DNA of 64,000 nt from Helichrysum umbraculigerum (taxonomy: Eukaryota; Streptophyta; Magnoliopsida; Asterales; Asteraceae), in the NCBI GenBank assembly GCA_949592205.1, contig CATIUR010000001.1, forward strand, positions 1,006,001 to 1,070,000, given 5' to 3'. A model generated the notes under the pieces. That model was not told the DNA's origin, did no database searches, and saw only the letters and a list, made by a program, of their open reading frames with translations. Shown piece after piece: positions 45,523 to 54,826 of the stretch. A program made the position numbers and the translations under genes. Position 1 is the stretch's first letter. Each line of letters opens with the position of its first letter.

Positions 45523-47734
45523 CTAAAATATATAAACTAATCAAAGTTGATTACTTCAATAAAATTAAAATAAAGCTTTCTTGTAAGAAATTTGTGGTCA
45601 TCCACAAATTTATAAACAATAAGTATAAGTATGTAAATTATTGTGTGTTTTCTTTAAAGGGTGAATTACAGAAAACATTCTTATCGTTCGAGATATAACA
45701 TAATATGAATTAACCCGTTAATGAGTGAATGGGTCTTAAACGACACTTTAATTTAAAATACCGTTGACCATACCTCCTTGTACCATGGGCATCAATTTAT
45801 GCTTATCAATAAAGTAAAAAGATGTAGAGATATCAGCAGCAACTCTAGAAGAGATTTTTCTAAACAATTAAGGACAACCTCCAAGGTACTCCTAAGTAGA
45901 ATCAATTCCAACAATAGGCTTAAAGTTGTTGCTGATATGCAGTTTTCACCACTTCCTAAAAAAATAAACAAAAATAGGAGAATTATAATCGCTTTTATGC
46001 TTTACTAAGTGAGGTACTATGTAAATTAGTACTAAAAATGTTAAACAACTGCAGTATAAAAGAGTCTAAACAACAATCACCTTAAGAAACAACAGTTTAC
46101 TTGAAAACTAAAGACAAAAGCAAAAGAAAAAATGCATAATTGTACATGGATTAACTACACTAACTACAATTTGATAGAGTCTATAAAAAAACAAATCGGG
46201 ATAGAAAGGTGTCTGACTTGTAGGTGTTTTGAACCCATATTGCATTTAGTGAAGTCACATGTAAACCCACCTATAATACAGTCATGTGAGCAATCAAATG
46301 CCAATTGGTGACAACAAAAGGGACAAGAGGGACAATGATATCGAAAACAACTTGAAAACAGTAATTTACGCAAACCATCACCACTTCTGGATTTCAAACT
46401 TGATGTTGAAGAAACACAACAGATGCTTGATGGCCAGATGAAATCCAGAAAACTGTATGTCAAAATCAAGTTTGAAAAGTACTTAGGGCTGAGTAATTTA
46501 AATCAAAGGTAAACTTTTTTCCAGGATGAAAGGGAGTAGCATTGCAGAAAAGACAAAGTTTACATAGAAGAGAATATAAAGCGGAGCCCTATAGCCCGTG
46601 GATTTATAAACAAGGAAGATCAATGGAGTGGGACATCCTTATGGGAAATTTTAGTGATAATGTTTAACAAAAGACTCTATAATCAGTTCCCCGAAATATG
46701 AGTCTACATAAGTGTAATCATATTGTAGCTAAAACAGTGAAGACACCACTTTGCTGATATAACTCTTGGAGCCCGTGTTATTCCAAGAAACGAAAAAAGA
46801 GCAAAATGAAGATTTGAACTTTGTCCTGAACTTTAATGTAAATAAATAGTACCTGACCACTACCGATAATAGCAATGACTTGCAGTGTTGTCTCCCACTC
46901 TGATAAAAAACGTAATCATTTTGAAGTAAGCATTAACAATGCATAGGCAGCTATTTTTACATCTCCTACTTACACAGTTGACAGCAGAATTTGGAAAAGA
47001 TACCCACCTGACAATGCATAGGCAGCTGCTAGAAAACCCTGTGGACAAAGCAAACACAAATTAGATCTAAAGTGAAATGGGCTTGTTGGGTTGTCTTGAC
47101 CTACCAACACTTATATGTCCATTTGTTCAACTTAACTCTAATTACAACCTTATTTGAACAGGATCTGTTCTATAGGATACCTATGTATTCTTGATTCCTA
47201 AGAAGATAGAAACCCATGTTTGGTTGATGAACCATGACCATTTAGCAAGAGTGTGATTACCACAGCCTTACGGTCTACACCATAGCTAAGTAGGGGATCA
47301 TTGCCAACCCATCTGATGGGTCTTGGAATGGCTACATGGTTGTCTGACAAACTTAACTTTTAAATATGTTAGGATTACCAAAACTATATTTTTGAGTTAA
47401 TAACCTAATCTGTTATTAAATAGTGCAAATTAGAAGGTTGAAAGTATTTGGGTACACATTGGATGAGTTTTGACCAGTTTGACCTGATTGACCCATTTAA
47501 CATGCTCCAACTTTACCTATGTTTCTAACTTTTGCCAATCGACTCACTCAATATAAGATAAAGATATAATTCGAATCAACCATTTTCAGGTAAAATGAGT
47601 TGAAATTTCCACCTTTACAGTATCATGATATTAAAAGTCACAAATTGTAAATATCATGTCTTCACGTGCCTTATTTTATTATATAGTACGAAGATAAGAT
47701 GTTAGAAACGAAGGTAGTTAATGCAGCAAGATAC
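45523..47734. other. Helitron interior without a recognised gene
   Basis: No confident exon. Short open stretches such as AAAYALSG on the minus strand near 47020-46995, with flanking AG/GT signals, may be further exons of the captured gene, but I cannot assign them. Confidence 0.4.
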
Positions 47735-49606
47735 CTGGTAGTAGTTCTTGATCTTTATCTAATTTGTCATCGGATAAGTAAGAATGTTCAACAACAGCAC
47801 ACCTATTTTGTCTTACAGAAGTATGAGCAGATAAACAGTTTGGTAGCTCTCCTGTTCTAACAGTGAACCCAGAGAAGGTTTCAAAGCCAACAGAGTCTCG
47901 TGCAGTCCGGCCCACTGACTTCTTTACCTGTTTTTTAGGCAAAGAGAAACTTGGTAACGTTTTCCACTCTGTTTTGAGTTCTATCTCGGATCTATCAACA
48001 TTAGCCCCTAAAGCCTCTGAAATATGAGTTTCGCCTGCTCCTGAATAGAGCTTGCCTACCCAAATCTTTAGAGTGGTGAGAAAAAAAACTGAATAGGATT
48101 GTTACAAAACAGAAGGAAACATGGAAACATCAAAAGTGAATACCTGTTAAACAGTAAATTGTATCTGGTGCATTGTATTGCATTGCATTTGAGCAAATAA
48201 GATAAATGTCACTCTGCATTCAGATAAAACCACACGTTAAGCTTATTCAGAAATAAAAATTAAAAAATTTAATAGTTGAACAATGACAAGAAACCATAAA
48301 TATGAGTCTAAAGACCAAACAGAATGTCAAGATGTCATCATCAAGTGTTACCAAGAACTCAGAAAAAAATAGAAATAATAATTCCATAAGAACTACAAAT
48401 TAAGTAACCGGACCCCCTCATTTACTCAGACATTCAACCCATAATGAAAAAGATACTGTAATAAACTAACCTCGAATTCTTTCTATGTAAATTGATATGA
48501 TCCTTTCACAAGCTTTTTCCTGATCGTGGCAAAGTCCATTGGATGCTTGATCACATCATGACAGTCCTGAAGCTGATACAAACAACAAAATTCGTTATAT
48601 CAATTTCAATCATCACCAAAATAATACCAAGATTAAGGAAAACTCAAAACTACCTCAGCAAGATCAATGGGCGTAGCATAGATCCCACAAATATCTTTTC
48701 TGCCACAATTAATCCATCACATAATTACACATCGAACGAACACAAAAGTAACATTTTTCTAATCAATCAAACCACTCATACTTACTTCTAAAGTGTATCC
48801 AGGATCAACTCTAGAGTCTTTTTATCTGGCAGTGGTACAATCTTCGAACGATCCGACCCTGTCCCTAAATTTAATATCCCAATGAACCATAAGTAACAAC
48901 TACAAAAGTAACACAATGCTGAAGAATAAACAATAAACTGAACCTGAAATTAACGAACCACGATCGTAATCCGACCCTCCCGCTTCCTCCTCCCCCTCCT
49001 CATCTTCATCATCATCATCATCCAATCTACAGAAAAAGCTTTATAGGGTCATCGAAATCAGTAGAAAATCAACATGCTTTATAGAGTCATCAAAATCGAT
49101 AGCAACTTCTGTAACAGTTTCATGATCCAATTCCAATTCCAATTCCAATTCCACTTTAATTCAATCAGAATCAAAGTCTCACAAGAATTCAAATCCATAA
49201 ACATTATCATTTTCTTTGTATCTGCAACAGATTCACCTTTGTATCTGTAACAGATTCACCACATACTGAATACGGAGTATCATAAAAAAAAATATTGAAT
49301 CAATATAGTAATAGAAATAGTAATAATATTTAAGCTAGTATAAACTCTAAACATCTACAAACAAAACAACACAAATATTAGATATACAAATACAGATGAT
49401 GTATATAATAACAATAAAGCCCAGATCCAATTAGGGTTTTGACAAAGTAACAACCTTAATGGCGACAAGAGATGTAGCGCCGGCGCCGCCGTGAGGACGA
49501 AGAGAAGGAAGATCAAATGAACCAGAATCAAAACGTGGGTCACTTGTTCTTGCTCGATTACCACCACCACAGGTCTAAAACTCGACACGATTTGATCAGC
49601 CTGCAT
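47735..49606 (-). pseudogene. Captured bromodomain-containing gene (BRD1/2/13-like), two in-frame stops
   Basis: Fragment of a plant single-bromodomain gene inside the Helitron. Recognisable exons: 49606-49455, 49026-48944 (acidic Asp/Glu run), 48864-48786 (LPDKKTLELILDTL), 48699-48654 (KDICGIYATPIDLAE), 48572-48471 (HDVIKHPMDFATIRKKL), 48213-48144 (SDIYLICSNAMQYNAPDT, with the acetyl-lysine-binding Asn) and 48065-47735 (ending in PKKQVKKSVGRTARDS). Most have GT-AG borders and matching phases. Two TAG stops interrupt the domain: after LELILDTL, where relatives carry Gln (one C-to-T change), and after KGSYQFT. The phase into the last exon also fails. It should not make a working chromatin reader, but could yield transcripts homologous to the parent gene. 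Confidence 0.8.
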
Positions 49607-50053
49607 CTCTTAATTCTTAATACCCGTTTTAATTCTAGAGAAACCCACAAAAACCCACAAGATGAAATCGGCGATTGATGTATAAATAATCAAGATTTGA
49701 TATCTCGATGATGAATATGAAGAAGGATAGGTTTTTTTTGTAAGAGATAGAAGGAGGAGCTTTTGTTCTCTCCTGGCGTGAGGACGAAGAGAATATTTGA
49801 ATTTTTTGAATTGATGTTCAAAATTGCAGTATAAGTGTTTCCTAATTATTGAAAGGGGTAATAAATACAGAGATTAAATGGGGGTAATAAGGTAATTACA
49901 TAATAAACCTTGAGATTAATTGGCTAATCAACTGGAGGCTTAGTTATATTTTGGCAAAACTAAAACATGATTGATTACATAATCAGTCCCTCTAATAATA
50001 GTAAAGAGAGATACTATACTTTTGGAAGTATACACAAATACTCGAATACGTAC

Positions 50054-50288
50054 AAGATTATACTTAACTGAACGTGAGATTTCACTCACACACACGAGAC
50101 TGCACTCAAAAATACTTAGGAGATTACACTCCAACGAACATACACTTGTACAATTACACGGGATTGCACCCGATACGGACTTACGAGTTTACACTCAATA
50201 CTCACGTGTAGGATTTCACGCAAACTAATACGAGCTTACACTCGAACACATACGAGATTTCACTCGTACCCTTTGGGGATTAGACCCA
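50054..50288. repeat. Array of eleven mini-hairpins with ATTACA-type loops (inner LTR)
   Basis: Plus-strand units at 50054, 50074, 50095, 50119, 50135, 50159, 50184, 50210, 50231, 50253 and 50275. They are the inverted-strand counterpart of 41768-42272. Stem pairs include GTGAG/CTCAC, GGAG/CTCC, CGGG/CCCG, CGAG/CTCG, GGG/CCC and AAG/CTT around loops ATTTCA, ATTACA, ATTGCA, CTTACA and ATTAGA. Units 50135 and 50210 are degraded. Confidence 0.88.
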
Positions 50289-50714
50289 CTGGAACTTACG
50301 CAAATGATACACGTTATGATACAAACCAACACAGTTATACGAGTATACCTCACAACTGTACAACTACTACGAATACATAATAATAATACGAGATTATTAT
50401 TACACACCGATACCAACGGGCCGTACAACTTTTCTACAAACTACAACTTACAAACTAATACAAACGTACAAACAACTAATGGACATTAACTAGTTTGGGA
50501 ACAACTAGCATGGATACCTTACAAGTATTCCAATTACTTACTAAACCTTATGCGTATTAGGACGCTAAGGGCTGCTAGTTCGGATACTACTTTGCTTGCT
50601 TACTGTATTGTCTGCTAAACTAAGGTGAGTCTTACAGCCCCTATTTTACTGTTTTATACTCAGGGGTGAGATGCATTACTTGTTTTCATAAAACTGATAA
50701 TGGCCGAGTTATCG

Positions 50715-51046
50715 CATGATTAGCATGACCTGCAATCATGGTGACTTATGGCATTTTCCTACTTGTTTAATATGAATGTTTTGGATTACATTCACGGGAG
50801 TACTATTATTTACTGTATGTTAAGCTTCAATTACGGTAGTTCGTGGAAACGCATGATTGGCATGACCTGCAATCATTACGGAGTGAACGATTTGCATGAC
50901 CTGCGATCGTTACTCATTACGGTTAGCAAGACCTGCAACCACTCACGTACAAACGGTTAGCATGACCTGCAACCACCCACTTACAGATGATTAGCATGAC
51001 CTGCAATCAATACTTAAGTGAACGATTAGCATGACCTGCGATCGTT
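50715..51046. repeat. Array of seven GCATGACCTGC hairpins with co-varying arms
   Basis: Constant core (A/T/G)GCATGACCTGC, once GCAAGACCTGC, between arms CATGATT/AATCATG (50715), CATGATT/AATCAT (50852), AACGAT/ATCGTT (50886 and 51021), GGTT/AACC (50921 and 50955) and TGATT/AATCA (50987). Arms differ between units yet stay complementary. Confidence 0.9.
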
Positions 51047-52084
51047 ACTTACTGGCTGGCTTACGATTTACAAATACTACTTATGTGTTCAAACTATTTA
51101 CTTACTTACAAACCTGTGAGATTCACCAACCTTTTTGGTTGACCGTTTTAGTAATGCTTCTCAGGTACACAGCATCAGTAGGGATGCCCAGCAGGATAAG
51201 CTCACTTAGATCGAGTCGCATGCATTTACAAGCTTGGAGATTTTCATACATTACTTTTGTACTTACTGTTATGTATTAGAATCTCTAGGAATTTATACGA
51301 AACTCGAGCTTGTATTTTGAAATACTTATGTATTAATGTAATAACTTTTCGAACGTCTCATTTAGAGTCGTTCACTGTATCCTTTGTGCTTGTGATTATT
51401 GATTAGTAACACCCAAAACATCGCTTCCGCAAACTGTTAAATTTAGGGGTGTTACACCACAAGGGGTGTGGGTGTTTAAAATCTTGTTCCCAAAATTACG
51501 TATTGCTTCGTGTCCATTTACCCGATCGTTTAACGTTTTAATTATTTGTATAACGTTTTATGAGGTACGTTTTGTTAACGAATTAAAACCCAATATTTTT
51601 AGTAAGGATATTCCATAAAAATACTTAGTTATGAGTTGCTAAAATATAACTTGTATTTACTTCATTCGTTTGACGCGTTCCGTGTATTTCCGTTGCGTTA
51701 AAAGCGTATATGTAGTAATTTAATACGTGCAATACATTTCGTCAAATATATTAAGTTAAATAATGTTTGTTTGGATGAAACCACATTATTTTAAATACTC
51801 TTGTCACCAACGTCCTTAGTATAGTGTCGGACCTTGTCCGGCTCGAGTGTGTATGATTTAAACAAATCATATAACGTGTATGTAATTACACAGAAGGTTA
51901 CATATATTTAGATTAATATAATACTAAATACATGTAATTACAAGTAGTTTAGGCACTAATCATAGTCCTAAAAGTGTGGGTGTCACAGATGGAGCATCAT
52001 CTAACCGTATAGCTAGCTCCATATCCTCACTTGTAACACCCAGTTTTCGGGTCTGGAATTAAATAGTATATTTTAATATGTTTT

Positions 52085-53140
52085 TGTTGAGTCACTGGTC
52101 GCTGACCATGATGAAGTCGCTGGTCGCTGACCAACTCAACTGTTCACTACTCGATGAAGAAATGAATTGTATCGAAGATGCTGTTGCTGATAATAGGTTT
52201 CGCTGATCATCATTCATTCTGCTTGATATGCTGAGGAAGTTTAAAGCTCAACTTGGTGTGTCGCTGATCAACGTCAGCGAGAGTTTTACTTCAAATCAAT
52301 AAAGACAAAAGTCACTGCCAGAATAACAGCTAGTCACTAAAGATCTCTAGTTCAAGTCATTCTACAAGAGCATGATAGCTCGCAGTGAGTGAGGAGGATT
52401 ACTGCATCTTCAGGACTATTCAATAAAGCCTCTAAATCATCAAGTACAGAAAGTACTGTACTTATCTATACATCAGCAAGAGTGTTCCAACTTGAAGTAT
52501 GTCCGAAAGACTACGTGGCAGCAAATGATTGGTTTTAAGGTAACGAGATATTTGCGGTAACAGAATTGGGACTCGCAGAATTTCGGTTCATCAGAGATCA
52601 AGCCAATCAAACAGCGACACGTGTCATTCCAAGATCCTATTTTATAGGCGATATTTTAGGAACTCTTGTAGTATAAATAGTTCAGTGTTTTGTACTGTAG
52701 AGGCTAGTCGTTCAATCGTACTTATCACTTGTGTGTCAGTGATTAGTTTGTCTAGAGTACGTATTAACGATCCAGCGAGTGAACAGTCAGCGTGTTTGTC
52801 CACTGCTGTTAATCTCATTTGTAATTGATTAGCTAAGTGTTTGAATTGGATTAACTTTGGTTAATCCATTCCACATTCAACACTTGTGAATTGTATGATC
52901 AATATAATTCATCATTTTTAGCTATCATTACTTCATTACTTTGATATTGTCATATTCGTATATCTGTTATACTCCATTACTATCATTTATACTCTGTTTC
53001 TGTTAAACAATTTAAAACTCATCAATCAAATAAGCTGAAATCTGAAATAGTTTTAAATTGTATTCAACCCCCCCTTCTACAATTAAACTTTACACTTTGT
53101 GATTCCAATTCACTAAACAATAGTGATTACGGAACTCTCA
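52085..53140 (+). mobile_element. Copia-like solo LTR (1056 bp), TSD GTTTT
   Basis: TGTTGAGTCA...GAACTCTCA, flanked by GTTTT at 52080-52084 and 53141-53145. It has a promoter TATAAATAG (about 52672) and, near the end, the run ttcaacccccccttct often seen in Copia LTRs. A tandem tcgctggtcgctgacca motif occupies its first 60 bases. Confidence 0.85.
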
Positions 53141-53689
53141 GTTTTAAAATAGTTTATTTGAAAATAAACAAGTAAAAGAGCCTCATGTTTTATTGTGACT
53201 AGTAAAACGTTACTTGTTTTAAATAAATAAAGTTGACGGTAAAATAAAATATTTTGTTTCACGGGTATTTTCGGGTTCCAGACAATAGGATTAAAAGAGG
53301 ATAAAATTATACCACTTAATATGTGGAGTCGGTTTGTAAGCCGACTTATATGGTTTCCCTAAACTTTTTCTTCATTTCAAAAACATCAAACCCACAACTT
53401 TGAACCTTGGCAAATTGAAATCATATATCTACTTTATAGCACAAAAGGTTGTGATTCTTGTTAGTAGCTTACTTTACTATCATCTTCCTCATCTTGTATC
53501 TTCATCTTCTTCCAAAGAGGTGAGTGATTCTTGAGTTTATAAAATTGGATTTTTAGAGAAATTGAGTGATTGAGTAAAATTGGTTGGTATTAGATGTTAT
53601 TTGATGTTTATTTGATGTTAGCAAAGTTTTAGAAACATTAGAAACCGAGTTTTTGGAGTTTTGGTGAGATTTGGTTCGGAAATTAGGTA

Positions 53690-53835
53690 ACAGCAGCGTA
53701 ACTCGCAGAACCCAGTTCGTCTAGCGAGGCGAGTTGAGTTCTGGCGAGGCGAGTTGAGTTTCGCGAGTAGAGTTTCGCTATGCGAATCGAGTTGATTCTG
53801 CGAGCCGAGTTGACCTGCGAATCCAGATCACTGCG
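53690..53835. repeat. Array of GCGAGGCGAGTTGAGTT-like words
   Basis: Two near-identical gcgaggcgagttgagtt copies (53717 and 53736) and several degraded ones (gcgagtagagtttcgc, gcgaatcgagttgattctgc, gcgagccgagttgacctgc, gcgaatccagatcactgc). Confidence 0.75.
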
Positions 53836-54826
53836 AATCGAAATTTTAAAAGTTTTTGTTTTGAAAATTTTGAAAATGCGTAAGTCCGAGTAAATAAATT
53901 TGTCACTTACTAACTCGGATTTAATTGAAATTTGTCAGGGTAGCGAGTAAGTGACAAATGTATTAACTCTGATTTAATTGAAATTCGCATGGTCACTCGG
54001 AAACGGCTCAATGATCAAAGCTATATATTAATAACCTAGGCAGTTTTTGGCCATTCGGGGTCATCTAGGGATCGAAAATGGCAATTTTCAGTCTTAAAAC
54101 GTCAATTCGGGATTTTCTGATTTTATATCTGATTGAACTTTCGTTTGCTTAGACTTCAGGGATCACCTAATTTAATAAATATGCTAGAATGATGATTATG
54201 GAACAAGATACTGACTTGTTATTATTTGTGTTCTCAGATAAGCAGAAGGAAACTCAGTGATATAAGACAACTGAGTTCAGAGAATGAAATTTTGGTGAGT
54301 GGATACTGTAATCCTCGGTTCAACTCAGTTGTAACGGGTACGGTTACAACGGGTAAACTAGGGTAGTTTAAATATGATTCATTATAGATATTGTTGTTAT
54401 TCATTCCAGTTGTTTTGTTCTTGGATATATGATTGGTTAGCTGTAGTTGATTGATTATATCAGTTGTTAAGTTGATACTCCATAACTGCATATGATATGC
54501 CTTTATGTGACTAGTTGTTCAGTTGTTTTGGAGAGAGGTCAACAATGGTTGGGCTTGGTTACTATTGTGTAGCTGTCTAGGTTACTTTGATACACATAGT
54601 TGATAACTAACCTATTCAGTGAAGGTAGTATTCTGGCTATCGGTAAATCACTGTGATAGTATATCAGTGATTGCAGGTGACTGTGATAGTATACCAGGAA
54701 CCGCCGATCCTCTTGTACTTATGTGCGTATGTGTTTAATTGTTGAAGTTCATCAGTTGTAAGACTTGTTATAATTGGATTGAACCGTTAGTTACAGTTCC
54801 ATTCACTTAGCATGAGCAAATCCCTC

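Larger units (their letters stand above)
45495..50011 (-). mobile_element. Helitron (4.5 kb) carrying a bromodomain gene fragment
   Basis: On the minus strand it begins TCTCTCTTTACTATTATTAG at 50011, after an A. It ends with the hairpin CCCGCAAATTTTGCGGG (45522-45506), a TTATGAT spacer and CTAG (45498-45495) before T. Host LTR sequence stops at ...AAGTATAGTA (50012) and resumes at TTTTCATG (45494). The related outer LTR reads ATAGTATAGTA then GTTTTCATG without interruption at 42305-42324, so the insertion sits at an A^T site as Helitrons require. No Rep/helicase ORF was found, so it is non-autonomous. It contains an intron-bearing bromodomain gene piece in the same orientation. Confidence 0.88.
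43821..51456 (+). mobile_element. Inner solo LTR (3.1 kb) in the opposite orientation; TSD CCACA
   Basis: Pieces 43821-45494 and 50012-51456, interrupted by a Helitron, form one LTR of about 3119 bp. Left end TGTAACAACCCTAAAATT, right end AATTTAGGGGTGTTACA. The flanks are CCACA at 43816-43820 and 51457-51461. Read on the minus strand from 51456, it aligns with the outer LTR from 40922 for more than 1.4 kb: shared GTTACTAATCAATAATCA, AGGTTGGTGAATCT, GGGCTGTAAGACTCACCT. It is therefore a second member of the same family inserted in inverse orientation. A (CT)n-rich leader is at 44460-44525. Confidence 0.9.
40922..51987 (-). mobile_element. Outer solo LTR (3.4 kb), split by a nested insertion; TSD GATGG
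   Basis: Two pieces, 40922-43820 and 51462-51987, form one LTR. Left end TGTAACACCC, right end GGGTGTCACA, flanked by GATGG at 40917-40921 and 51988-51992. Orientation is inferred from a leader-like pyrimidine-rich stretch on the minus strand (43800-43560) and from a terminal stem (GTAACACCCAAA...TTTGGGGGTGTTAC) that would be at its 3' end. No gag or pol is present, so it is a solo LTR of about 3425 bp. The family looks like a Ty3/gypsy group with TGTAACACCC ends; lineage not certain. Confidence 0.88.
52032..54826 (+). mobile_element. Third TGTAACACCC-type LTR, interrupted, right end outside the window
   Basis: It starts TGTAACACCCAGTTTTCGGG and, after the Copia-like insertion at 52085-53140, continues as AT-rich LTR-like sequence. 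A leader-like region (catcttcttccaaagaggtgagtg) is near 53500 and a word array at 53690-53835. At 54826 it is cut by the second Athila-like element. No coding sequence is seen. Confidence 0.6.

Noticed and set aside
46164..46469. 101-codon Cys-rich minus-strand ORF in the Helitron
   Set aside because: CxxC spacing looked zinc-finger-like, but no family pattern or splice-consistent context was found.
40922..51456. Giant DNA transposon with long terminal inverted repeats
   Set aside because: The inverted TGTAACACCC ends pair differently: TSD GATGG joins 40922 with 51987, and CCACA joins 43821 with 51456. These are two nested solo LTRs in opposite orientation.
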